Positions 23,661 through 31,556 of a stretch of DNA of 37,106 nucleotides are shown piece after piece. Under the pieces are notes generated by a model. That model worked only from the letters and a program-made list of their open reading frames with translations. It ran no database searches and was not told where the DNA came from. How positions within the stretch are numbered: position 1 is the first letter of the stretch; the number at the start of each line of letters is the position of its first letter. This DNA comes from Bacillota bacterium (lineage in GTDB: Bacteria; Bacillota; Clostridia; Christensenellales; UMGS416), in the NCBI GenBank assembly GCA_023410875.1, contig JAEYPH010000028.1:1-37106 (forward strand), in the 5' to 3' direction. The position numbers and the translations under genes are program-made.

Positions 23661-25430
23661 TCACCCGGCGTATTTTTCTGCCTGCATACGGTACAGCAGT
23701 GCATACTTGCCGCCCCGCTGCATCAGCTGGTCATGGGTGCCTTCCTCTGCCACGCGGCCACCTTCCATCATATAAATCCGGTCCGCCATGCGGGTGGCTG
23801 ACAGCCGGTGGGAAATGAACACGACCGTACGATCCCGCACCGCCTGCAGGATGGCCTGGTTCAGCTCATACTCAGCCACCGGGTCCAGTGCGCTGGACAG
23901 CTCATCCAGTATCAGCACATGGGCGTCCTGCGCCCAGGCCCGAGCCAGAGAGAGCTTCTGGAATTCTCCGCCGGACATCATGACACCGTCGGATTCGAAC
24001 TCCCGGGTAATCGGCGAATGGATACCCTTGGGCAGCTTCTCCACCCGTTCGGAGAGCCCCGCAAACTTCAAAGCGTCCTGAACGTCAGACTCCTCCCCGG
24101 GCACGAAACCAGGCTTGACATTCTCGGCCAGTGAAAAGGCGTAATGCTGGAAATCCTGCATCACGACGCCCATGCCCGAGCGCAGCGATTCTGCACTGTA
24201 TTCCCGAATGTCCACGCCGTCCAGCAGCACACTGCCGGCGTCGGGATCATATAACCTCGTCATCAGCTTCACCAGCGTGCTCTTGCCCGCCCCGTTATAC
24301 CCCACAACAGCTACTTTCTCCCCCGCGCCTACGTGCAGTGAGACACCGCTCAGCGCCGCCTTGCCGCTGCCATAGCTGAAGCTCACACCCTGCAGCGTGA
24401 TGCTGTGGGGCCGGGAAGGATCCAGCGGCAGCGGCCCGCCGGGCTCCGTGCCGCTGCGGGCGCTGAGCACCGCCAGCAGGTTGTCGATGAACAAGCTGTG
24501 CTGATACAGCGCCGGAAACTTGCTCACAAAGCTGTTGAGCTGGCCGCCGAACTGGAAAGCCGCATTGAACATCGCCGACAGGCTGCCAATGCCAATGGCG
24601 CCGGTGAGCGCCCGCCAACCCAGGTAGATCAGCGCGACGCCGACAAACAGGCCCTCATTGACGAACCGCTCGGCCCCTTGCAGCGCAAACCGCTTCCTGC
24701 CCTGTCTGCGCAGCACGCCGGCCAGCTGGCCGTTCTCATCCAGATATTTGCGCATCCCCGGCGTTCCCATGCGGAACAATCGCAGTTCCTTGGCATACTG
24801 GGGCTCGTAGAAGATTCGCTGGATGTATGACAGGCGACGGTTATAGGGCGTAGTCTCCAGGTCAAAACGGTATTGCATGCGAGCGCGGATCAGGTCAAAC
24901 ACCAACGAGATGGCCACGCCGACCAGCGAGCACAGCAGCACGACCGGCTCAATAACCAGAATCATCGTCGCCAACACGGCAATGGACAGGACATTCCCCG
25001 CCATTGCGCATACCGTTTCGGCCACATCCACCGCCCGGGTGTTGGCTTCATTGATAGCGCGGGTATAGCGGTTGTAGAATGTGGCGTCGTCGAAGTTGGC
25101 AAGATCCAGCGACGCGGCCTTGCGCATCAGCGTGGACGAAATTGCGCCTTGAATTTTAACCTTGGCAACCGGCAGGTAACTGTTCTGGTACCAGGCCATC
25201 AGCACACCATAGCCGCCGTTCACCAGCCCATACACTCCCGCCACAGCGGCCAGTGTCAAGGGCTGCACGCCACCGGTCAGCGCATCAAAAAGCACCTTGA
25301 GCCCCAGCACGCTGGTCAGCGGCGATACAACGCCCGCCAACTGCACCAACAGGCATACAGGCAGAAACCCCCGATGCGCGTCGCGCACCTGTTTGAGCAT
25401 ATATCTGATGTTCTTCAAAACATGTTTCAT
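23661..25430 (-). CDS. ABC exporter, fused permease-ATPase
   Basis: 589-residue half-transporter of the MsbA/LmrA type. An N-terminal region of six membrane helices (FLPVCLLVQLAGVVSPL..., AVAGVYGLVNGGYGVLMA..., IAVLATMILVIEPVVLLCSLVGVAISLVF) is followed by an ATPase domain from about residue 345. This has Walker A GYNGAGKST, the MSGGEFQKLSLARA signature, Walker B VLILDELSSALDP and the switch His in FISHRLS. It probably works as a homodimer exporting a lipid, peptide or drug. Its start lies 10 bases after the stop of a TetR-family gene, so it belongs to that operon. Walker A has Tyr where Pro/Ser is more usual, a tolerated change. Confidence 0.92.
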   Translation of the reverse strand: MKHVLKNIRYMLKQVRDAHRGFLPVCLLVQLAGVVSPLTSVLGLKVLFDALTGGVQPLTLAAVAGVYGLVNGGYGVLMAWYQNSYLPVAKVKIQGAISSTLMRKAASLDLANFDDATFYNRYTRAINEANTRAVDVAETVCAMAGNVLSIAVLATMILVIEPVVLLCSLVGVAISLVFDLIRARMQYRFDLETTPYNRRLSYIQRIFYEPQYAKELRLFRMGTPGMRKYLDENGQLAGVLRRQGRKRFALQGAERFVNEGLFVGVALIYLGWRALTGAIGIGSLSAMFNAAFQFGGQLNSFVSKFPALYQHSLFIDNLLAVLSARSGTEPGGPLPLDPSRPHSITLQGVSFSYGSGKAALSGVSLHVGAGEKVAVVGYNGAGKSTLVKLMTRLYDPDAGSVLLDGVDIREYSAESLRSGMGVVMQDFQHYAFSLAENVKPGFVPGEESDVQDALKFAGLSERVEKLPKGIHSPITREFESDGVMMSGGEFQKLSLARAWAQDAHVLILDELSSALDPVAEYELNQAILQAVRDRTVVFISHRLSATRMADRIYMMEGGRVAEEGTHDQLMQRGGKYALLYRMQAEKYAG

Positions 25431-25440
25431 GATTCCTCCA

Positions 25441-26001
25441 CTATACCAGCAGCCCCCGCAGCAACACCGAGCAGATGTCCGTCGTCAGCTTCTCTCGATC
25501 GCTGCCGGGTTGGGCGTCGGCCCGGCGGCAATACGCATAGACAAAGCCGACCAGTGCCGCCGCCACACTTCGGCTGTCGCAGGGACGGATGGCCTTCACC
25601 CGGATACCCTCGTCCAGTATCTTCACAATCTCCTCCAGCAGGCTTACCTTTGCTCGGCGGACAGTCTGCAGCACGTCGGAATCGATGCCGGCGGACATCT
25701 CGTTCATGATCATGTCCGTCATGCCTGCATAATCCAGACAGATGTCCACAAACAGCACGAGGATTTGCTGTGCGATGTCCATCGCCGGCCGATCCTGATG
25801 GGTGATGATACGCACCTGATCGGTGATGAACTGCAACCCGGCCAGCGCCGTTTCACAGAACAGTTGAGATTTGGTTTTGAAGTGATAATACAGTGAGCCC
25901 TTGGCCACGCCGGCCTGCTGAGCCACATCGTCCATGCTGGTCTCATAATAACCCTTGCGGGAAAACAACACTGTAGCTGCGTCGATTATTTTGTCCTTCA
26001 T
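25441..26001 (-). CDS. TetR family transcriptional regulator
   Basis: 186-residue repressor with a clear TetR helix-turn-helix (YYETSMDDVAQQAGVAKGSLYYHFKTKSQLF) at about residues 19-50 and a helical effector domain. It is directly upstream of, and co-directional with, the fused ABC exporter. A 20-bp palindrome lies 16 bases upstream of its start codon, so autorepression and control of the exporter are likely. AGAGGT serves as ribosome site. Confidence 0.92.
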   Translation of the reverse strand: MKDKIIDAATVLFSRKGYYETSMDDVAQQAGVAKGSLYYHFKTKSQLFCETALAGLQFITDQVRIITHQDRPAMDIAQQILVLFVDICLDYAGMTDMIMNEMSAGIDSDVLQTVRRAKVSLLEEIVKILDEGIRVKAIRPCDSRSVAAALVGFVYAYCRRADAQPGSDREKLTTDICSVLLRGLLV

Positions 26002-26016
26002 AGCGCAACCTCTTTT

Positions 26017-26036
26017 TATACTGACTGGTCAGTATA
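26017..26036. promoter_or_regulatory. operator palindrome of the TetR-exporter operon
   Basis: TATACTGAC-TG-GTCAGTATA is a perfect 9-bp-arm inverted repeat just upstream of the TetR gene. A TTGACA (26053-26048 on the minus strand) could be the -35, but no -10 sits at ideal spacing. Confidence 0.75.
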
Positions 26037-26084
26037 ATAATATCAGCTGTCAATTCCTTTTACAAGAGTCCAAACTGCGAAACT

Positions 26085-26112
26085 AAAAAGAACAGGCCCA
26101 GGGCCTGCTCTT
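26085..26112 (-). terminator. terminator of the MarR-FMN-flavodoxin operon
   Basis: Minus-strand AGAGCAGGCCC...GGGCCTGTTCT, a long stem with one mismatch, followed by TTTTAG. It lies between the flavodoxin stop codon and the TetR operator. Confidence 0.75.
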
Positions 26113-26150
26113 CGTAACTCAAAACTGCATCATGGTCTGTATTCAGCCGC

Positions 26151-26636
26151 TCAAGCCATCATTGCCGCCACAAGCTTCCTCAAATTCTCCGGCTTGGGCT
26201 GCGGGCCGGCCTTGCCTTCCTTTTTCGCCGCGCCTTCCATCATCTTCGTAATCATCCTGTGCCCCAGGCTCATCTTGGACTTGTCCAGCACGCCGCCGAA
26301 ATGCTCGCGGGCGGTGGCCCTGTCCAGCAGCTCCTTCGGGAAGTTCTGGCTGAACGCCTGCTCCAGGTTCTCCGGCAGGCCGCTGCATAAAAAGAGGCCG
26401 AGTTTCTTCGTCTTCAGTTGCGCGGTATGGCTGTCCATATATTCCTTGAGCTTCTTCTGTATCTGACCCATATAGATCGAACCGCCCAAAATGACCGCAT
26501 CGTACCTTTCGAGGGAGGGCGGGGCGCCCGTGCCGGCGTTCACAACATCGGCCTGGCCGCCGAGCTTCGCAGCAAGGTCCTTCGCGCATTGCTCCGCGAA
26601 TCCATAGGTGCTGCCATAGACTATCAACGTTTTCAT
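26151..26636 (-). CDS. flavodoxin-like protein
   Basis: 161-residue protein with a flavodoxin fold. It starts MKTLIVYGSTYGFAEQCAKDLA, the FMN phosphate-binding loop, followed by YDAVILGGSIYMGQIQKKLKEYM and KKLGLFLCSGL. These match the HemG/flavodoxin_5 group better than short electron-carrier flavodoxins. HemG oxidises protoporphyrinogen, but no haem gene is here. The basic, Pro-rich C-terminus (AAKKEGKAGPQPKPENLRKL) is an extension. Third gene of a MarR-led operon, 27 bases after the FMN-binding membrane protein, which suggests electron transfer between the two flavoproteins. Confidence 0.85.
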   Translation of the reverse strand: MKTLIVYGSTYGFAEQCAKDLAAKLGGQADVVNAGTGAPPSLERYDAVILGGSIYMGQIQKKLKEYMDSHTAQLKTKKLGLFLCSGLPENLEQAFSQNFPKELLDRATAREHFGGVLDKSKMSLGHRMITKMMEGAAKKEGKAGPQPKPENLRKLVAAMMA

Positions 26637-26663
26637 TTTCTGCTTCCCCTTCCTGTTCTGTTA

Positions 26664-27062
26664 TTACTTCCTGAGAGCGTCCTGGATCGACGCTAGATAC
26701 GCGTTGCTGGTCAGCGTGGCGCCGCTCTGTACGTCCACATCGGTGTTCTGGCGGGCTATCACACGGTTAACCAGCGCCTTGGTGAGCTCCGGCTGTTCAA
26801 ACTGCACGGTCTTCATTACGTCGATGCCGGTGATCTTTCCGTTCGCGACCGTGATAGAGACGCGGTTTGCGAACCGGCCCGCGCCATAACCGCCCTCGTA
26901 GGCGCCGTCTGCCAGGCCGGAGGCGTCCACCGCGCCGATGGAAAGTTTCTGTGTGGCGTCCATGCCGTTGAACATCACCAGTGCGAACCCGCCGATGGCC
27001 AATGCCACAAGCAGCACAACGCTTCCCAACACGATCAGCACTATTTTAGTTGTCTTCTTCAT
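26664..27062 (-). CDS. membrane-anchored FMN-binding domain protein
   Basis: 132-residue protein: basic MKKTTK start, one membrane helix (IVLIVLGSVVLLVALAIGGFALVMF, about 7-31), then an outside FMN-binding domain of the NqrC/RnfG type (DGAYEGGYGAGRFANRVSITVANGKITGIDV) ending in SGATLTSNAYLASIQDAL. The Ser-Gly-Ala-Thr site is where ApbE attaches FMN to the Thr in this family. No apbE gene is in the window. The start ATG overlaps the MarR stop codon (ATGA) and GGGGGAAA precedes it. It may hand electrons across or at the outer face of the membrane, together with the flavodoxin; that is inference. Confidence 0.88.
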   Translation of the reverse strand: MKKTTKIVLIVLGSVVLLVALAIGGFALVMFNGMDATQKLSIGAVDASGLADGAYEGGYGAGRFANRVSITVANGKITGIDVMKTVQFEQPELTKALVNRVIARQNTDVDVQSGATLTSNAYLASIQDALRK

Positions 27063-27559
27063 GATCTGTTTCCCCCGTCCGATTCCTTGCCCATGTCTTC
27101 GATGTTCCATCCGATGGTTGCCAGCATCCCTCGCAGCGCGCCCAGCTCCTGCGGGCTCAGGCCTTTGTAGAGATCCGCCATGAAGCGCTCACTGCTCTGC
27201 TGCATGCCCGCCCAGAACTCGGCGCTTTTTTCCGTGAGCCTCAGCCTTTTGGCCCTGCCGTCCCGCTCGTCGTCCAGAAATTCCAGAAAACCCTTCTCCT
27301 CAAGCTTCAGCGCCAGCTGCTTTGCGTTTTGGTGCGTGCTGCCCATCGCCGCCGCCGCTTCTCCCAGCGTCGGCGACTGCTCAAACAGGCCGCCCACGAT
27401 GATCGACAGGAACCACTGCCTGGCCGTGAGGCCGTACGGCTGGAACTCCCTGTCCAGCATTGCCTGCAGGCGGTTGGCGATCATGAACAACGAGCCGAAC
27501 ACGAACTCCTGGTCCGACTTGATATCCAGCCTGTCACGGTCCCTGCGGTTTTCGTTCAT
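27059..27559 (-). CDS. MarR family transcriptional regulator
   Basis: 166-residue winged-helix regulator. The segment SPTLGEAAAAMGSTHQNAKQLALKLEEKGFLEFLDDERDGRAKRLRLTEKS is the MarR DNA-binding domain, including the DxRxxR wing. The upstream LTARQWFLSIIV is the usual dimer/HTH lead. It is the first gene of an operon with a flavin-binding membrane protein and a flavodoxin. MarR proteins often respond to phenolics or oxidants, so this operon may answer redox-active compounds; this is inference. The promoter carries an imperfect palindrome after the -10. Confidence 0.9.
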   Translation of the reverse strand: MNENRRDRDRLDIKSDQEFVFGSLFMIANRLQAMLDREFQPYGLTARQWFLSIIVGGLFEQSPTLGEAAAAMGSTHQNAKQLALKLEEKGFLEFLDDERDGRAKRLRLTEKSAEFWAGMQQSSERFMADLYKGLSPQELGALRGMLATIGWNIEDMGKESDGGNRS

Positions 27560-27592
27560 AGGTGCCGCCTCCTCCGAAAACGATGTAATATG

Positions 27593-27635
27593 TTACTTAC
27601 ATAGGTAATATATCACCTTTATTTTAGCTTGTCAA
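27593..27635 (-). promoter_or_regulatory. MarR operon promoter and operator
   Basis: Minus-strand TTGACA (27635-27630), a 17-base spacer and TATATT (27612-27607) are close to consensus. The imperfect dyad TTACTTACATAGGTAA (27593-27608) overlaps the -10 and probable start site, a usual place for MarR autorepression. Confidence 0.75.
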
Positions 27636-27674
27636 CATTTTTATGTGGCGTGTCCTCTTCAGACCGTAGACAAA

Positions 27675-27707
27675 GCCAGCACTCAACAAGTTTGGGTGCT
27701 GGCTTTT
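27675..27707 (+). terminator. hairpin with T-tract, no obvious gene upstream
   Basis: GCCAGCAC and GTGCTGGC form a perfect 8-bp stem with a 13-base loop, followed by TTTT. It reads as a plus-strand terminator, but no plus-strand gene ends nearby. It may isolate the amidohydrolase gene or be a remnant. Confidence 0.55.
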
Positions 27708-27794
27708 AGCATGGATCCTCACCTGACACCTATTCTATGAACCGAAGATTGTGTATTATTATATCTGAATTTTAAAGGCAGGAGGATCTGATCT

Positions 27795-28622
27795 ATGATA
27801 TTTGATGGACACATTCATATCCATGCTGGCAAGGCGAACAGGCCAGCTTTCCAAGATGGATTGGCCATGGCCGGTGTCTCAGGCGGATTGGTCATATCTG
27901 AATCTCCGAACTGCTTTCGAAAAGGTGCACCCAGCGGGGACGCGGCGGATGCGCGCAAGCGGTTGGACGGGCTATTCGAGCGCACACACGGTATTCTGGA
28001 GCTGTACCCCTTCTTCTGGATCGACCCATTGGAAGAGGACGCAGAGGAGCAGGTAACCTTGGCCTGCGGGTACGGCGTGCAGGGCTTCAAGATCATCTGT
28101 GACAGGTATTACCCCTATGATTCCCGACCGATGGAGATCATCCGGAAAATCGCAGCAAAGGGCAAGCCGATCCTGTTTCACTCCGGCATTCTGTGGGACG
28201 GTAAGTTCTCTTCGCTGTACAACAAACCCGTGAACTTCGAGGCGCTGATTGAAGTAGAGGGGCTGCGGTTCTCGCTTGCGCATGCATCCTGGCCGTGGTG
28301 CGATGAGTGCATTGCGCTTTACGGAAAGATACGAGACGCCAAGGCCAGCGGGAATGGCCCAAATGTCGAGATGTTCATCGACATCACGCCGGGGACTCCG
28401 GAAATCTACAGGAGGGAGCTGCTCACGAAGCTCTACACAGTCGGTTACGATGTTGAAAACAACGTCGTCTTTGGAACGGACTGTGTTTATGACAGCTACA
28501 CCGGGAACTGGGCCAAACGGTGGATCGACATGGACACAAGCATATACGGCGATTTGAAACTGGAGCAGGAAGCCGTAAGCAAGGTGTTTGCCCTGAACCT
28601 GAGGAGATTTATAGGGGGTTGA
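27795..28622 (+). CDS. amidohydrolase family metal-dependent hydrolase
   Basis: 275-residue TIM-barrel amidohydrolase (amidohydrolase_2 type). Metal-site motifs appear in order: MIFDGHIHIHAG at the start, KPILFHSGI in the middle, FSLAHASW later, and VVFGTDCVYD near the end. These give the HxH, His, His and Asp ligands of the family. Members of this group are hydrolases, decarboxylases or lactonases, so the reaction cannot be fixed; lactonase or decarboxylase activity is possible. AGGAGG precedes the ATG. Single plus-strand gene, convergent with the PLP pseudogene. Confidence 0.85.
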   Translation: MIFDGHIHIHAGKANRPAFQDGLAMAGVSGGLVISESPNCFRKGAPSGDAADARKRLDGLFERTHGILELYPFFWIDPLEEDAEEQVTLACGYGVQGFKIICDRYYPYDSRPMEIIRKIAAKGKPILFHSGILWDGKFSSLYNKPVNFEALIEVEGLRFSLAHASWPWCDECIALYGKIRDAKASGNGPNVEMFIDITPGTPEIYRRELLTKLYTVGYDVENNVVFGTDCVYDSYTGNWAKRWIDMDTSIYGDLKLEQEAVSKVFALNLRRFIGG

Positions 28623-28647
28623 TGGGCAGAATCGCCTTTCGATACGG

Positions 28648-28669
28648 GTTTGCTGACTCTTCAGCAAAC
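28648..28669. terminator. hairpin between convergent genes
   Basis: GTTTGCTGA-ctct-TCAGCAAAC, a perfect 9-bp stem, lies between the amidohydrolase stop and the pseudogene stop. It is followed on the plus strand by TCTATTTC. Confidence 0.5.
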
Positions 28670-28670
28670 T

Positions 28671-29832
28671 CTATTTCAGCGCTTCCGCAAGATCTTCCAT
28701 CAGCAGTTCGGTATTCTCCGTGCCTACGTGGATACGCACCGCGCCGGAGGATTTGAGTCCGTAAAATTTACCGGCGCTGCCCTGAGGGTCGATGGTGAAC
28801 GCGATGGCCAGGGACTCATACCCGCCCCAGCTGCACGTGATATGGAAGTATCTCAGATTGTCCACGATCTTCGAGGCATCCTTCAGCGAGGCGCCCTTGG
28901 GAACAAACGTGATCAGCCCGCAGGCGCCGCTCATCTGAGCGCGGTACAGCTCGTGCTGCGGGTGACTTTCCAGCGCAGGGTAGATCACCCGTTCTACCGC
29001 GGGGTGCTTTTCCAGAAACTTCGCGACCTTGAGCGCGGCTTTTTCGTGGGCGGCAAGGCGAACCGGCAGCGTGCGCAAGCCGCGGGTGGCTAGGAACGCA
29101 TCGAAGGGGCTCAGGATACCGCCGTAGGTGGAGCGAAAGTCCCGTATCTTGCGCATCAGCGCTTGCGAACCGCACACAATGCCGGCGATCAGGTCCGAGT
29201 GGCCGCCTATGTACTTGGATACGGTGTGCATGGTCATGTCGATGCCCATCGGTATCGGCTTTTGGTGAAGCGGGGTCGCCCATGTGTTGTCGATGGCGGT
29301 CAGTATGCCCCTGACTTTTGCAACCCGTGCGACGGCCCCCAAGTCCTGCAATGTGAAGGTCATGGAAGACGGGCTTTCCAGATAGATCAGCTTGGTGTGC
29401 GCCTGCAGCGCGCCGATGAGCTCATCCATGTCCCAGCCAGTCACGAGAGTGCAGCCGACGTTGAACCGCGCCAATTGCCTGATGCATTCCTGAGCGAAAC
29501 CATAGGCGCTCTCAGTCATGACAATATGGCCGATGAGACGAAGGCCGTCAAAACAGACGCCAGCGCCGCCGCACCCGAACCGAAGGCTACAGCCATGTCC
29601 GCACGTTCCAGCGCGGCAACTTTCTTTTCAAATATCTCGACAGTCGGGTTGCAGACACGCCCGTAGATGTAGCGTCCGTCGCTGTCGTTGGGCGCGCGGT
29701 TCATGTCCTGCATCGTATCAAAGGCATGGATGCTGGTGGCAAAGATCGGCGGCCCATGTAATGGGAAGGTTCGTCGGCGAAATGGGTGCAAATATCCTCA
29801 TCAAAGCGGAAATCGATCTTGTTTTTCTTCAT
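28671..29832 (-). pseudogene. trans-sulfuration (cystathionine gamma-synthase/lyase-type) PLP enzyme with two frameshifts
   Basis: Three consecutive frames on the minus strand make one Cys/Met-metabolism PLP enzyme. It begins at ATG 29832 (MKKNKIDFRFDEDI...PSHYMG, AAGGAG upstream). It shifts at about 29752 to a frame with GPPIFATSIHAFDTMQDM and DGRYIYGRVCNPTVEIFEKK. It shifts again at about 29525 to MTESAYGFAQECI onward. The PLP lysine motif HTVSKYIGGHSD, AIDNTWATP and the C-terminal ETALAF-type region (ESLAIAFTIDP) are intact. At the second break the expected SGDHIV reads as if four bases were lost. Either the gene died recently or the sequence has two errors. The family converts cystathionine, homocysteine or methionine. 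Confidence 0.8.
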
Positions 29833-30030
29833 CTAAGTGCTCCTTGTGCAGATGGATACAACAAGATGATAGTATAACAACCATCGAGGGGCGCCGCAAG
29901 GCGATGGGCGACTGTTTCTCCCCTCCGCGCGCCCTTGCTCTGTAACTCAATTCCCGCTCAAGAGAGCAGGGTCTAGGAAGAGAAGCTAAAAAGCTCTCCA
30001 GGCTAAAGAGCCTCTCCTCCTAGTATTGCT
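29833..30030. other. intergenic stretch between the PLP pseudogene and the glycoside hydrolase
   Basis: No gene seen. Its left part holds the AAGGAG leader of the pseudogene. The right part has AGGCT-aaag-AGCCT (30000-30013) and on the minus strand a GGAGAGCTTTTTAG tract, which could be a poor terminator for the glycoside hydrolase operon. Confidence 0.4.
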
Positions 30031-31545
30031 TTATAAATTATCGCCGTACAGTCTCGTTACCAGAACGGCAATTCCCTCTTTTCCAGGCAAACCTACACGG
30101 ATACTCCCGTGGGCTCCCGCCAAAGCAGTCTCTCTGGTCATTTCCCATACATCAATGATTTCCACCTTGTAGTTTCCATTTTGGGGAAGTTGAATATCCA
30201 TACGGCAGGGACACTGCCTCCCGATGTAATGCAATCGATGATCCTCGTTTCTGACAACACTTGGCGTGAAATGCATATCAAGTAAGCGTGATTCGAACTC
30301 AGGCAGTGAGCGCATAACACTCGCAAAAAGCCCGATAAAGCTTTGCTCTGGCGTCACCTCTGCAGGTGCATCGTTGGGATTCTGGTAAAACGTACGATTT
30401 AGTGGCTCAACATCGCCGATCTCATACTGTAATGCTTTCAGGAACGCAAACCTCGCCGGGCTCTGGCCATACAGTTTTCCGCCTTTCGCCCACCACAGCA
30501 CCTCGTCCTCGCGGAAGAATGTTTCACCATGTGTAATGAACCCGCCGTTGGCCACAGTAACCCACGCACGGTGCACCATCTCGAACGCGGAGAGGTTGCC
30601 CCAGTCAAACTCGATGTTGCCCTCATAGCCGCATTCATCAATCATGACAGGCAATCCGTATTCCCGTTGCCACTCCGCCACGCGTTTGACAAACCCACTC
30701 TGAATCGAACAGTGGGTCATCCATGGGGCTTTGGGGTAGATTCTCAAACAATGGTGAACAGAGATTAGGTGCTGGTACAGGTCCTGCGAATGAAGCTTGT
30801 TCCCGAAGGCTTCCCAGTCCTCCATGCTTCGCGCGGGCATCAGATCGTATTCGTTGGCGAGACTCCACCAAATATTGCGGTAAGCCGACAGCCGCCGGAT
30901 ACAATAATCCAGAAAGGTCAGGCAGTCCTGCATGGAGAGCTTCGAAAAACCCCAGCGGTCATAGGGGTGAAAAAGGATTAAATCGGCTTCGATGCCCAGA
31001 TTACGCAACCTGCCGATGCATCCTTCCAGATGTACCCAGAACCGTTCGTCCGGCCTGTTCACGTCCCATTTGCCATCGGCGTTTTTCTCAAAAGGGTACA
31101 GCATTGGCTCGTTTTGATTATATGGCATGTGCTTGGGGAATACGCACATTCTGATCTTGTTGAACGGCGTATCTTTCAGCGTCTCCAATGTCTCAGCGAT
31201 CAGTTCTGCAGGCTGGTGTATCCACGCGTAACATGTCGTCCCGACAGGTATGTACTGCGTGCCATCGGCATAGCGGAAGCGCGTACCCTCAGCCACGACT
31301 GGCCCATGGTTGTCATCCGTGTTTGGTACACAGGTGAACTCACCTGCAGACTCCACTCCATCGGCGCTGATGTGGTACTTCCATACACCTTCGCACTCTG
31401 GCATGAACCGGACGGCAAACCCATCTGATCCGGTTTGGAAACCATTGACCACTTTCACTTGCCCGTCACAGATAAAGGTAGCGACAGGCTCTGTTTTACA
31501 CAGTAGCTGGTATTCAAAAACATCAAATTTCTGTACGCTCTTCAT
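30031..31545 (-). CDS. DUF5060/DUF4038/DUF5605-type glycoside hydrolase (apiosidase-like)
   Basis: 504-residue intracellular enzyme with no signal peptide. Residues about 1-75 form a beta domain (FDVFEYQLLCKTEPVATF...EGVWKYHISADGVES) resembling DUF5060. A TIM barrel follows from RYADGTQYIPVGTTCYAWIHQ, the DUF4038 signature. Likely catalytic glutamates are Glu232 in WWSLANEYD (acid/base) and Glu304 in VMIDECGYEG (nucleophile), as in clan GH-A. The C-terminal 90 residues resemble DUF5605. The GH140 apiosidase of Bacteroides is a DUF4038 protein, and this gene ends an operon of isomerase, kinase and split transketolase, so cleavage of apiosides is plausible. AGGAGG precedes the ATG. Exact substrate unproven. 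Confidence 0.82.
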   Translation of the reverse strand: MKSVQKFDVFEYQLLCKTEPVATFICDGQVKVVNGFQTGSDGFAVRFMPECEGVWKYHISADGVESAGEFTCVPNTDDNHGPVVAEGTRFRYADGTQYIPVGTTCYAWIHQPAELIAETLETLKDTPFNKIRMCVFPKHMPYNQNEPMLYPFEKNADGKWDVNRPDERFWVHLEGCIGRLRNLGIEADLILFHPYDRWGFSKLSMQDCLTFLDYCIRRLSAYRNIWWSLANEYDLMPARSMEDWEAFGNKLHSQDLYQHLISVHHCLRIYPKAPWMTHCSIQSGFVKRVAEWQREYGLPVMIDECGYEGNIEFDWGNLSAFEMVHRAWVTVANGGFITHGETFFREDEVLWWAKGGKLYGQSPARFAFLKALQYEIGDVEPLNRTFYQNPNDAPAEVTPEQSFIGLFASVMRSLPEFESRLLDMHFTPSVVRNEDHRLHYIGRQCPCRMDIQLPQNGNYKVEIIDVWEMTRETALAGAHGSIRVGLPGKEGIAVLVTRLYGDNL

Positions 31546-31556
31546 GACTAATCCTC

